Both the position numbers and the translations under genes were made by a program. The notes beneath the pieces were generated by a model, which had not been told where the DNA came from, searched no databases, and saw only the letters and a list, made by a program, of their open reading frames with translations. DNA of 64,000 bases from positions 28,187-92,186 of the forward strand of contig JALFIR010000038.1 of NCBI GenBank assembly GCA_022776215.1, written 5' to 3'. This document shows positions 43,269 through 52,600 of this stretch, one piece after another (the stretch's first letter is position 1; each line of letters opens with the position of its first letter). Source of the DNA: Colivicinus sp022776215 (GTDB lineage Bacteria > Bacillota_I > Bacilli_A > Erysipelotrichales > Erysipelotrichaceae).

Positions 43269-44447
43269 CTATCTCATTTTATCGATATTAAAATCAGTAT
43301 CGTTCTTCTCTAAATAGAAGATGATTCTTGTAAGTCTTTTCGCTACATGCGATAAAGCTACAGTATGACATTTACCTTCATTTCTTTTCTTAAGGTAATA
43401 TTCATACAAAACAGGATTATGGATTAACATGTAACCAGCACTTTGCATAAGATAATTTCTTAAGTGAGGAGAGCCATGCTTAACCATTTTTCCACCACCA
43501 TCATGGGTTCCTGATTGATTCTCTGATGGTTCTATACCTGCAAAGGCACATAGTTGTCCTGGATTATCAAATCTATCGATACTTTCAATCTCAGCTAAGA
43601 TGCCAGCTGCAGTAATGATGCCTATTCCTTTAATGGAAGCTATATGGCATTTCATGATAGAAAATTCTTTAGTGATTTTATCTTCAACTTTAAGAATTTT
43701 CTTGTCTAGTTCTTTGAATAACTCAAGATAAGCATTTAAGTCGAAAACAAGTATTTCATCTTCATTGCCAATTGTGTTTCTAGCTAGTTCTTTAATTCTT
43801 AAGAATTTGGCATATGAAATTGTGCGCCTTAACTCAGACTTCATCTTATCGTAAGAGGCTCTAGTCATGTTAGACATCTTTGATGGTGAACCATAATTTT
43901 CTAAAAGATACATGGCACTTGCGGTGTTTAACCCTTGATTTCCAAATTGGAGTTTAAATTCAGGAAACATCTTATCTAATACATTTGTCATATGAATTAT
44001 ATGTCTAGTTCTATCTTTAATTAGAGCTTCCCTTGTTCTAGTTAAAGACTTAAGACAATTTAAGTGATAAGATGAATTTGGATTAGGTTTGTATTCCCTG
44101 GTGTATAGGTATGAGGAAATTTTTCGAGCATCTACCTTGTCGTTTTTTGTCCTTCTAAGTGTTTCACACTTGAAGTGACGATGTACAAGTAGTGGATTAA
44201 ATTCCATGAAAGAATAGCCGTTTCTTTCTAGGAAAATCTTGAGATTAGATCCGTAATGTCCAGTTGATTCAAATCCAATCCTTTTTTCTTGGTTTGAATC
44301 TAAACTGTTTAAGACATTAAGGAGCGTGTTAAATCCTTCTTTATCGTTATTGAAAGAGAAGGAATCACGTATAGCCTCACCATTTTCATCCATGATAAAA
44401 CAATCATGTTTATATTTGGCTAGGTCTATACCAATAAAATAGGTCAT
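43269..44447 (-). CDS. IS110-family transposase (DEDD)
   Basis: 392 residues from ATG 44447, which has AGGAGG upstream; a longer reading from 44486 is rejected. The RuvC-like N-terminal domain begins FIGIDLAKYKHD (Asp8) with IGFESTGHYG and RTKNDKVDARKI. The C-terminal Transposase_20 domain has IKGIGIITAAGILAEI, CAFAGIEPSENQSGTHDGGG (probable catalytic Ser in QSGTH) and HGSPHLRNYL. IS110 recombinases work with an RNA encoded in the element's non-coding end. Looks intact. Confidence 0.95.
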   Translation of the reverse strand: MTYFIGIDLAKYKHDCFIMDENGEAIRDSFSFNNDKEGFNTLLNVLNSLDSNQEKRIGFESTGHYGSNLKIFLERNGYSFMEFNPLLVHRHFKCETLRRTKNDKVDARKISSYLYTREYKPNPNSSYHLNCLKSLTRTREALIKDRTRHIIHMTNVLDKMFPEFKLQFGNQGLNTASAMYLLENYGSPSKMSNMTRASYDKMKSELRRTISYAKFLRIKELARNTIGNEDEILVFDLNAYLELFKELDKKILKVEDKITKEFSIMKCHIASIKGIGIITAAGILAEIESIDRFDNPGQLCAFAGIEPSENQSGTHDGGGKMVKHGSPHLRNYLMQSAGYMLIHNPVLYEYYLKKRNEGKCHTVALSHVAKRLTRIIFYLEKNDTDFNIDKMR

Positions 44448-44557
44448 AAAGACACCTCCTAAAAATATGTACTGTTTGATTGACACATGTCTTTTCTAGA
44501 GTAATTACGCGTTTGTGATAAAACCTCAAAGGGTTAACTTACTAATTAACACTCGAA

Positions 44558-44734
44558 ATAAAAAAGACTGTGGTGTCCTACTCCTGAACAGTCTCGCCTC
44601 AAAATGAGACAGCTGTAAATATGAAACACAAATCCACAGTACTAAATAAGCATATCAGTTTGGCCAACTGAATGCTTAACAAACATAGGCCAAGAAAGGA
44701 AAAAACATAAATTCCTGACCTAAATTTATGATAC
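44558..44734 (-). ncRNA. Candidate bridge RNA of the IS110 element
   Basis: In the non-coding end upstream of the transposase, read on the minus strand: hairpin A (AAGCAT..CAGTT with AACTG..ATGCTT, 44648-44677), then a large stem ACTGTGG/CCACAGT (44567-44573, 44634-44640) that encloses a GTCTC/GAGAC hairpin (44591-44595, 44606-44610), then TCTTTTTT. That is about 175 bases, close to described bridge RNAs. A further stem GTTAA/TTAAC with an 8-base loop lies at 44533-44550. Guide loops were not proven. Confidence 0.45.
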
Positions 44735-44739
44735 GGAAT

Positions 44740-45228
44740 ATGAGAGTAGCAATTATTATGGGTTCAACTAGTGATTTAGCTAAAGTTGAACCAGCAATCA
44801 CAATTTTAAAAGAATGGGGAGTACAAACAGATGTTAGATGCCTAAGTGCTCATAGAGCTCATGAGGCTTTAAGCGAATTTGTAAGTGAATGTAACCAAAA
44901 CGATACAGAAACTATTATCTGCGCAGCAGGTATGGCAGCAGCCTTACCAGGTGTTGTAGCCGCTCAAACAGTTATCCCGGTAATTGGGGTGCCACTAAGC
45001 GCAAGTGTCTTAGATGGTATGGACGCCCTTATGTCAATTGTTCAAATGCCTCCTTCAATCCCTGTGGCAACAGTTAGTATCAATGGAGCTAAGAATGCTG
45101 CGTGGTTGGCACTGAATATTATTGGAAATAAGCATAGCGATGTAAGAGAAAAACTTATTGCGTATCGTAAGAAATTAGCTGAAGATGCAGTTAAGACAAA
45201 TGAAGAAATAATTGAGAAATACAAATAG
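44740..45228 (+). CDS. purE: 5-(carboxyamino)imidazole ribonucleotide mutase / AIR carboxylase
   Basis: 162 residues from ATG 44740; an ATG at 44728 is in frame but probably inside the IS end. IIMGSTSDLAKV, CLSAHRAHEAL and the VIPVIGVPL and LMSIVQMPPSIPVATV segments are typical PurE. No purK occurs in the operon, so it may carboxylate AIR directly with CO2, as class II or PurK-independent PurE do. Because the IS separates it from fhs, no strong Shine-Dalgarno remains in front of it. Confidence 0.93.
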   Translation: MRVAIIMGSTSDLAKVEPAITILKEWGVQTDVRCLSAHRAHEALSEFVSECNQNDTETIICAAGMAAALPGVVAAQTVIPVIGVPLSASVLDGMDALMSIVQMPPSIPVATVSINGAKNAAWLALNIIGNKHSDVREKLIAYRKKLAEDAVKTNEEIIEKYK

Positions 45229-45245
45229 GAAAGGAAATAATTTTA

Positions 45246-46277
45246 ATGAGCCAAAAATATAGAGAAGCTGGAGTAGATTTAGAAGCAGGATACGAGAGTG
45301 TTAGATTAATCAAATCACATGTTGCTCGTACAAAGGTTAAGGGTGCTGTTGATTCAATCGGTGCCTTTGGTGGTATGTTCGATTTATCACTTTTAGGAAT
45401 GAAAGAACCCGTACTAGTATCAGGTACAGATGGTGTTGGTACTAAACTTATGTTAGCCTTTGAATGTGATAAGCACGATACTATCGGTATTGATGCGGTT
45501 GCGATGTGTGTTAATGATGTTTTAGTACAAGGTGCTATGCCAATCTTCTTCTTAGACTATCTTGCGGTTGGCAAAAATACACCAACTAAGATTGAACAAT
45601 TAGTTAAGGGTGTAGCTGATGGTTGTGTACAAGCTGAATGTGCTCTAATCGGTGGTGAAACAGCTGAAATGCCTGATATGTATGATGTAAATCATTATGA
45701 TATTGCTGGTTTCTGTGTTGGTGCAGTTGAAAAGTCTAAATTACTAGATGGTCAAAATATCGCTCCTGGACAAGTATTAGTAGCACTACCTTCAAGTGGC
45801 TGTCATTCTAATGGTTTCTCTTTGGTTCGTAAAGTTTTAATCAAAGATGCTAAGCTTGATTTAAATGAATACTATGAGGAATTTGGCAAGACATTAGGTG
45901 AAGAGTTATTAACTCCAACAAAGATTTATGTTAAGGCTATTAAGCACTTATTAAATAATAATGTTGATATCAAGGGTATGTCACACATTACTGGTGGCGG
46001 TTTTTATGAGAACTTACCAAGAATGTTAAAGAGTGGTCAAGGTGTTAAGATTGACACTACATCTTTCCCAAGACCTAAGATTTTTGATTTGATTGCTGAA
46101 AAGGGCGGGATTGAAGAAAAAGAAATGTACAACGTATTTAACATGGGTGTAGGTTTTGTGATGGCTCTAGATCCAAGTGATGTAGATACAGCTCTTGGTC
46201 TATTAAAAGATATTAATGAAGAAGCTTATGTTATCGGTGAAGTTACTGATAAAGAGGGTGTTGAATTAACATGGTAA
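45246..46277 (+). CDS. purM: AIR synthetase (FGAM cyclo-ligase)
   Basis: 343 residues. KYREAGVDLEAGYE and SGTDGVGTKLMLAFE at the N-terminal half, ALIGGETAEMPDMY in the middle, and SHITGGGFYENLPRM later are PurM hallmarks. It closes the imidazole ring with ATP. Ribosome site AAAGGAAA upstream of the ATG. It overlaps purN by 7 bases. Confidence 0.97.
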   Translation: MSQKYREAGVDLEAGYESVRLIKSHVARTKVKGAVDSIGAFGGMFDLSLLGMKEPVLVSGTDGVGTKLMLAFECDKHDTIGIDAVAMCVNDVLVQGAMPIFFLDYLAVGKNTPTKIEQLVKGVADGCVQAECALIGGETAEMPDMYDVNHYDIAGFCVGAVEKSKLLDGQNIAPGQVLVALPSSGCHSNGFSLVRKVLIKDAKLDLNEYYEEFGKTLGEELLTPTKIYVKAIKHLLNNNVDIKGMSHITGGGFYENLPRMLKSGQGVKIDTTSFPRPKIFDLIAEKGGIEEKEMYNVFNMGVGFVMALDPSDVDTALGLLKDINEEAYVIGEVTDKEGVELTW

Positions 46278-46861
46278 AAGTAGCGGTATTAGTATCAGGT
46301 GGTGGTACTAATTTACAGGCTTTAATAGATGAGTTTAATTTAGGAACTATTAATGGTGAAATTAAGCTTGTTGTATCTAATCGTAAGAATGCCTATGGTC
46401 TTGTAAGAGCTCAAAAGGCTGGCATCAAGAACATGTGCATTAAGGACCAAGATGAACTTTTAAAGACATTAAAAGAAGAAGGCATTGAACTTGTTGTCTT
46501 AGCTGGTTATCTTGCGATTATTAGTGATGAATTAATTAAAGAATATGAAAATCGTATTATTAATATTCATCCATCACTTATCCCATCATTCTGTGGCATG
46601 GGATACTATGGTTTACATGTCCATGAAGCAGCTTTTAAAAGAGGTGTTAAGGTAAGTGGGGCAACAGTTCATTTTGTAAGCAGTACAGTTGATGGTGGAC
46701 CAATTATCATTCAAAAGAGTATTGATGTTTCAAATGCCAAGTCCCCAGAAGAGATGCAACAAATCGTCTTAACGGTTGAACATCAAATCTTAAAAGAAGC
46801 GGTTAGATTATATTGTGATAATAAATTAGAAGTAGTAGGCGAAAGGGTAAATATTAAATGA
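46271..46861 (+). CDS. purN: Phosphoribosylglycinamide formyltransferase
   Basis: 196 residues. LVSGGGTNLQALID near the start, then the catalytic block IINIHPSLIPSFCG and SGATVHFVSSTVDGGPII with the catalytic Asp. It transfers the formyl group of 10-formyl-THF to GAR, tying it to fhs upstream. It overlaps purM by 7 bases and purH by 4. Confidence 0.96.
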   Translation: MVKVAVLVSGGGTNLQALIDEFNLGTINGEIKLVVSNRKNAYGLVRAQKAGIKNMCIKDQDELLKTLKEEGIELVVLAGYLAIISDELIKEYENRIINIHPSLIPSFCGMGYYGLHVHEAAFKRGVKVSGATVHFVSSTVDGGPIIIQKSIDVSNAKSPEEMQQIVLTVEHQILKEAVRLYCDNKLEVVGERVNIK

Positions 46862-48381
46862 GAAGAGCTTTAGTTTCAGTTACTGATAAAACTGGTATTG
46901 TTGAATTTTGTAAGGGTCTAGAAGCACTAGACTTCGAAATTGTTTCAACTGGTGGTACTTTAAAGAAACTTCAAGAAGAAGGTGTTAAGGCTATCGCAAT
47001 TGATGATGTAACAGGTTTTCCTGAAATCTTAGATGGCCGTGTTAAGACTTTGCATCCCATGGTTCATGGTGGCTTGTTGTTTAGAAGAGACGTGGAAAGT
47101 CATGTTAAGACAGTTGAAGAAATGGGTATTACCCCAATTGACTTGGTTTGTGTTAATTTATATGAATTCGAAAAGGCTCTAAAGGCTCATAAACCAATGG
47201 AAGATATGATTGAAAATATCGACATTGGTGGTCCTTCTATGATTAGAAGTGCAGCTAAAAACTTTAAGGACGTTTTAATTGTTACTAAGGTTGAAGACTA
47301 CGACAATGTTTTAGAAGCTATTAAAAATGGTACAGATGACTATGATTTTAGATTAAATCTTGCATATAAGGCCTATACAACAACAGGTGCTTATGATGCG
47401 ATGATTTCTAGATATTTCGCAAGTGTTTGTCATGATGACTTCCCTGAAACATTGAACTTATCTTTCAAGAAAGTTGAACACTTAAGATATGGTGAAAACT
47501 CACAACAAGTTGCAAATAAATATAGAGATACATATGTAGAACATACTCTATTAGACTATGAACAACTTCATGGCAAGGAAATCTCATTCAATAATGTCAA
47601 TGATCTTTATGGTGCTGTTGCCTGTGTTAGAGAATTTGGCGATCAAATTGTAACAGCTGCTATTAAGCATTCAACTCCATGTGGTGTAGCAATCGGCAAG
47701 ACTGGCTATGAATCGTATATGAAGGCTTATGAGGCTGATCCTCAATCAATCTTTGGTGGTATCGTAGCTTGTAACTATAAGGTTGATAAGGCTACTGCCG
47801 AAAAGATGCATTCTATTTTCTTAGAGATTGTTGCAGCACCCGACTACGATGATGATGCACTTGAAGTATTAAAGGGTAAGAAGAATTTACGTATCTTAAA
47901 ACTTAAGAACTTAGATGCTAGAGATGCTAAGTATGATATTAAGTATTTAGAGGGTAATGTTCTTGTACAAGAATTAAATACTAAGATGTTTGATGAATTA
48001 AAGGTTGTTACTGAAACTAAACCTACTAGTGAACAATTATCAGACATGGAATTTGGTATGCGTGTAGTTAAATATGTTAAATCAAACGCAATCTGTATCG
48101 TCAAAGATGGTGTGACATTAGCTATTGGTGGTGGCCAAACTAGTAGAGTTTGGGCACTAGAGAATGCCATCCACAACAATCCTGATAAAAACTTCAATGG
48201 TGCAATACTTGCCAGTGATGCTTTCTTCCCATTTGATGATTGTGTACAAGTGGCAGCTGATGCTGGTATTAAGGCAATTATTCAACCAGGTGGCAGTGTA
48301 AAAGACCAAGACAGTATTGACTTATGTAATAAATTAAATATCCCTATGGTATTTAGCGGATATCGTCATTTCAGACATTAA
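46858..48381 (+). CDS. purH: Bifunctional AICAR formyltransferase / IMP cyclohydrolase
   Basis: 507 residues. The N-terminal MGS-like cyclohydrolase domain has SVTDKTGIVEFCKGL, STGGTLKKL and GRVKTLHPMVHGG; the C-terminal transformylase domain has LRYGENSQQ, AIKHSTPCGVAIG and SDAFFPFDDCV. It performs the last two steps to IMP. Overlap of 4 bases with purN; purD begins 12 bases after the stop. Confidence 0.97.
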   Translation: MRRALVSVTDKTGIVEFCKGLEALDFEIVSTGGTLKKLQEEGVKAIAIDDVTGFPEILDGRVKTLHPMVHGGLLFRRDVESHVKTVEEMGITPIDLVCVNLYEFEKALKAHKPMEDMIENIDIGGPSMIRSAAKNFKDVLIVTKVEDYDNVLEAIKNGTDDYDFRLNLAYKAYTTTGAYDAMISRYFASVCHDDFPETLNLSFKKVEHLRYGENSQQVANKYRDTYVEHTLLDYEQLHGKEISFNNVNDLYGAVACVREFGDQIVTAAIKHSTPCGVAIGKTGYESYMKAYEADPQSIFGGIVACNYKVDKATAEKMHSIFLEIVAAPDYDDDALEVLKGKKNLRILKLKNLDARDAKYDIKYLEGNVLVQELNTKMFDELKVVTETKPTSEQLSDMEFGMRVVKYVKSNAICIVKDGVTLAIGGGQTSRVWALENAIHNNPDKNFNGAILASDAFFPFDDCVQVAADAGIKAIIQPGGSVKDQDSIDLCNKLNIPMVFSGYRHFRH

Positions 48382-48393
48382 TGGGTGAACAAA

Positions 48394-49644
48394 ATGAGAG
48401 TGTTAGTTATTGGAAGTGGTGGTAGAGAAGCTGCTATCGCTTATGCATTAAATAAATCAAGTAAAGTAGATGAATTATATTGCCTACCAGGTAATCCTGG
48501 TATGGGTGAAATAGCTACTTTAATTAATGGAAGCGTTGAAGACTTAGATTTTATCCTAAAGACAGTTGAAGATTTAAAGATTGACTTTACTGTTATTGGA
48601 CCTGAAGTTCCACTTTGTATGGGACTTGCTGACTTGCTTGAAAGTCATGGTCACAAGGTCTTTGGCCCTACTAAAGTAGCTGCTACTTTAGAGGGCTCAA
48701 AAGCTTTCTCTAAGGACTTCATGAAGCGTCATAATATTCCTACTGCTGAATATGTGGAAGTAGATGAATATGAAAAAGCTGTAGAATCTTTAAAAAATTT
48801 CACATATCCACTAGTTATCAAGGCTGATGGTTTGGCTGCTGGTAAGGGTGTGGTGATTTGTGAGGACGAAGAAACTGCATTAAAGACTTTAAAAGAATTT
48901 ATGTTAGATAAAACTTTAAATAATGCTGGTTCTAAGCTTGTTATTGAAGAATTCTTAAAGGGTTTTGAATGTTCATTATTATGTTTTACTGATGGTGAAA
49001 CAATCATCCCGATGCCTACTGTTAAGGATCATAAACAAATCTATGACAACAACAAGGGACCAAATACTGGTGGTATGGGTACGGTTTCTCCAAATCCATT
49101 TATGCCTGATTTCTCTAAAGAGATGTTAGATTCTATCTTGATACCTTTCATTAATGGTTTAAAGGAAGATAACATGGACTATCGCGGTGTTATCTTTATT
49201 GGTTTAATGATTAAAGATAATAAGGCTAAAGTACTTGAATTCAATGTTCGTTTTGGTGATCCAGAAACTCAATCAATTATGTTAAGGCTTGAAAGTGACT
49301 TGTTTGACATCATGTATGCAACAAGTACTAAGAACTTAAAAGATATTAGTGTTAAGTGGAATGATGATACTGTTTGTACCCTAGTACTAGCAAGTGGTGG
49401 TTATCCAGGTTCTTATCCTAAAGGCTTAGAAATTAAGAATTTAGATAAGCTTGATGATGATATTATTGTTTTCCACGCAGGAACTAAGATTGTAGATAAT
49501 AAGCTATTGACAAATGGTGGTCGTGTCTTAAATATTTGTGCTAAGGGCAATAACTTACAAGAAGCACGTGCTAAGGTTTATAAGGCAGCTGAAGTAATTG
49601 ATTTTGAAGGTAAGTATTATCGTAAAGATATTGGTTTAAATTAG
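48394..49644 (+). CDS. purD: Phosphoribosylamine-glycine ligase
   Basis: 416 residues from ATG 48394; a GTG at 48385 adds three residues and is less like the family start. VLVIGSGGREAAIA opens the protein (His of the usual GGREHA is Ala), with KADGLAAGKGVV, GPNTGGMGT and EFNVRFGDPETQ of the ATP-grasp fold. It makes GAR. Confidence 0.96.
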   Translation: MRVLVIGSGGREAAIAYALNKSSKVDELYCLPGNPGMGEIATLINGSVEDLDFILKTVEDLKIDFTVIGPEVPLCMGLADLLESHGHKVFGPTKVAATLEGSKAFSKDFMKRHNIPTAEYVEVDEYEKAVESLKNFTYPLVIKADGLAAGKGVVICEDEETALKTLKEFMLDKTLNNAGSKLVIEEFLKGFECSLLCFTDGETIIPMPTVKDHKQIYDNNKGPNTGGMGTVSPNPFMPDFSKEMLDSILIPFINGLKEDNMDYRGVIFIGLMIKDNKAKVLEFNVRFGDPETQSIMLRLESDLFDIMYATSTKNLKDISVKWNDDTVCTLVLASGGYPGSYPKGLEIKNLDKLDDDIIVFHAGTKIVDNKLLTNGGRVLNICAKGNNLQEARAKVYKAAEVIDFEGKYYRKDIGLN

Positions 49645-49653
49645 GGGAGAACT

Positions 49654-52600
49654 ATGAGTAAAGTATTTCGTATTTATGTAAAAAAGCGTGAAGAGTTTGC
49701 GGTTGAAGCCAAAGAAGTTTTAGAAAACTTAAGAGTTCAATTGAAACTTGATAACTTAAAAAGTGTTGATATCATCAATCGTTATGATGTTGAGGGTGTT
49801 AGCGAAAAAGTATTAAAGACTGGTATTAATACTATCCTTAGTGAACCAATGGTTGATGATGTTTATATGGAAGAATATCCTAGTGTTGGTACTACTTTTG
49901 CGATTGAATTCTTACCTGGTCAATATGACCAAAGAGCAGACGCTTGTGAACAATGTTTCTCCATTCTAACAGGAGCTAATGATGTTAAGGTAAAGTGTGC
50001 AAAGTTATTTGATGTAGTTGGCGAAGATTTAGATTTAGATAAAATCCAAAAGTTCTTAATCAATCCAGTTGACCAAAGACTTGCTAGTTTAGATAAGCCA
50101 CTTAGCTTAAAAGACGGGGAAGTTGATATTCCTTTAGTACCTATCATTTCTGGATTTATTAACTTCTCTGATGAAGAATTAAGAGAATATATCAAGGTAA
50201 ATGGCATGGCTATGAACTTTGATGACTTAAAAATTTCTCAAGAATATTTCAAGAGTGAGGAGCATCGTGATCCTACAGAGACTGAATTAAAGGTTTTAGA
50301 TACTTATTGGTCAGATCATTGTCGTCATACTACTTTTGCGACCATTATTGATGATATTGAGATTGAAAATGGTACTTTTAAAGAGATTCTAGAAAAGGAT
50401 ATTGAAAATTATAAGTCTTCTAGACATCTTGTATATGGCGTGGATACTATGCGTCCTTTGACTTTAATGGATTTAGCTACTATTTCTATGAAAGAACTTA
50501 GAAAGGCTGGTTACTTAGAGGATTTAGAAGTTTCTAAGGAAATCAACGCATGTAGCGTAGAATTAACAGTTCACACAAGTGAGGGTGATGAAAACTGGTT
50601 GTTGATGTTTAAGAATGAAACTCATAATCATCCAACTGAAATTGAACCATTTGGTGGTGCTGCAACATGTTTAGGTGGTGCTATTAGAGACCCACTATCA
50701 GGTCGTGCTTATGTATACCAATCTATGAGAATCACGGGTTCTGGTGATCCTCGTACACCTCTTGATAAGACTTTAAAGGGTAAGTTACCCCAAAGAAAGA
50801 TTACAAGAGAGGCAGCTCATGGATTCTCTTCTTATGGCAACCAAATTGGTTTAACTACTGGTTATGTTCATGAAGTATATGATGAAAGCTATGTGGCTAA
50901 AAGAATGGAACTTGGTGCCGTTGTGGCGGCTGCACCAAAGGCTCAAGTTAAACGTCTAGAACCTCAAAAGGATCAAATTGTCTTATTAATTGGTGGTAGA
51001 ACTGGTAGAGATGGTATTGGTGGTGCTACTGGTTCGTCTAAGTCTCATGAATTAAAGACAACAACTACTGCTGGAGCCGAGGTTCAAAAGGGTAATCCGG
51101 TAGAAGAGAGAAAGATTCAAAGATTATTTAGAAATCCTAAAGTATCTGAAAAGATTGTTAGATGTAATGACTTTGGAGCTGGTGGTGTTTGTGTTGCGGT
51201 TGGTGAATTAGCTGATGGCTTGGATATCAATTTAGATGCTGTATTAAAGAAATATGAAGGTTTATCTGGTACTGAACTTGCGATTTCTGAATCACAAGAA
51301 AGAATGGCTATTGTCATTAATGAATGTGATATGGAAGAGATTGTTAAGGAATGTCACAATGAGAACTTAGAAGTTGTTAAGGTAGCTACCGTTACTGATG
51401 ATGATCGTCTAGTTATGCATTATTTAGGTCAAACAGTTGTTGATATTGATAGACATTTCTTAGATAAGAATGGTGCAAGTAGACATCAAAAAATTTATGT
51501 AAGTCTACCTGATTTTGATAAAGACGTATTTGAAAATGAAGTAAAGGATACTTTTAGAGATACTTCTTTAAATATTTTAAGTAACTTAAGTGTATGTTCA
51601 CAAAAGGGTCTAGTTGAAAGATTTGACTCTTCAATTGGCAATGGTACTGTCTTATCTCCTTATGGTGGTAAGACTTTAAGAACTGAGACTGAGGGTATGT
51701 GTGCCTTAATTCCAGTACTTGGTAAGGAAACAACAACTTGTTCAATGATGGCTTATGGCTATAATCCTAAGATTTCTAAATGGTCCCCATATCACGGTGC
51801 TATTTATGCGGTTGTTGAATCACTTGCTAAGATTGTCGCAATGGGTGGTAATTATCATACAGTTAGATTCTCTTTCCAAGAATTCTTTGAAAAGTTATTA
51901 ACAGATCCTAAGCGTTGGGGTAAGCCTTTTAGTGCTTTACTTGGTGCATATCGAGTTCAAAGTGCCTTAAAGTTAGCTTCTATTGGTGGTAAGGACTCTA
52001 TGTCTGGTTCTTTTGAAGACCTAGATGTACCTCCAACTCTTGTTTCTTTTGCGATTACAGGAGCTGATGTTAAGGATGTGATTAGTCCTGAATTAAAGAG
52101 TGCTAATCATAAACTATATGAATTTGTACTTCCAAAGGATGAATTTGGTATCTATGTTTTTGATAAATTACAAGAAATCTATGATTTCATCATGAAATTA
52201 AATGCTGATAAGAAGATCTATAGTGCTTATACTGTTAAGGATGGTGGTATCTTAGAAGCTGTTTATAAGATGGCTTTCGGTAATAATGTTGGTGTTAAGT
52301 TAAACGAAGATTTATCTTTAAATGATTTAACACTAAAGAATTATGGCAATATCATCATTGAAGTTGATGATTTAGCTTACGAATATGCAAGACTAATTGG
52401 TGAAACCGTTGATGAATCTGTTATTACATATTCAAATGAAACAGTAAGCTTAGATGAGGCATATAAGGCTCATACTTCAACATTAGAAGAAATCTTCCCT
52501 ACATCTAAGAAGGCTTTAACTGATGAAGTAAGAGTTGGCAATTGTACTGAAAGAGGAATTATCCATGCATCAAAGGTTTATGATGAGGTGAAGGTTACTA

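Larger units (their letters stand above)
43172..44734 (-). mobile_element. IS110-family insertion sequence between fhs and purE (ends estimated)
   Basis: One DEDD transposase on the minus strand with about 100 bases of non-coding DNA after it and about 290 before it. No terminal inverted repeats or target duplication were seen, as expected for IS110. Ends are set where fhs-side and purE-side sequences can be rejoined at a shared TAC (43169-43171 and 44732-44734): this gives AAAGGAG-type SD followed by the purE ATG 44740. The element would be 1563 bp. It interrupts the riboswitch-controlled purine operon and lies opposite to it. The gaps 43159-43268 and 44448-44739 are thus mostly IS ends. Confidence 0.75.

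Noticed and set aside
43172..44734. Terminal inverted repeats or target-site duplication at the IS
   Set aside because: None found by eye at either edge; consistent with IS110 rather than a DDE element.
44728..44739. Earlier ATG for purE
   Set aside because: It probably lies at or inside the end of the IS110 element, and PurE normally begins close to MRVAIIMGS.
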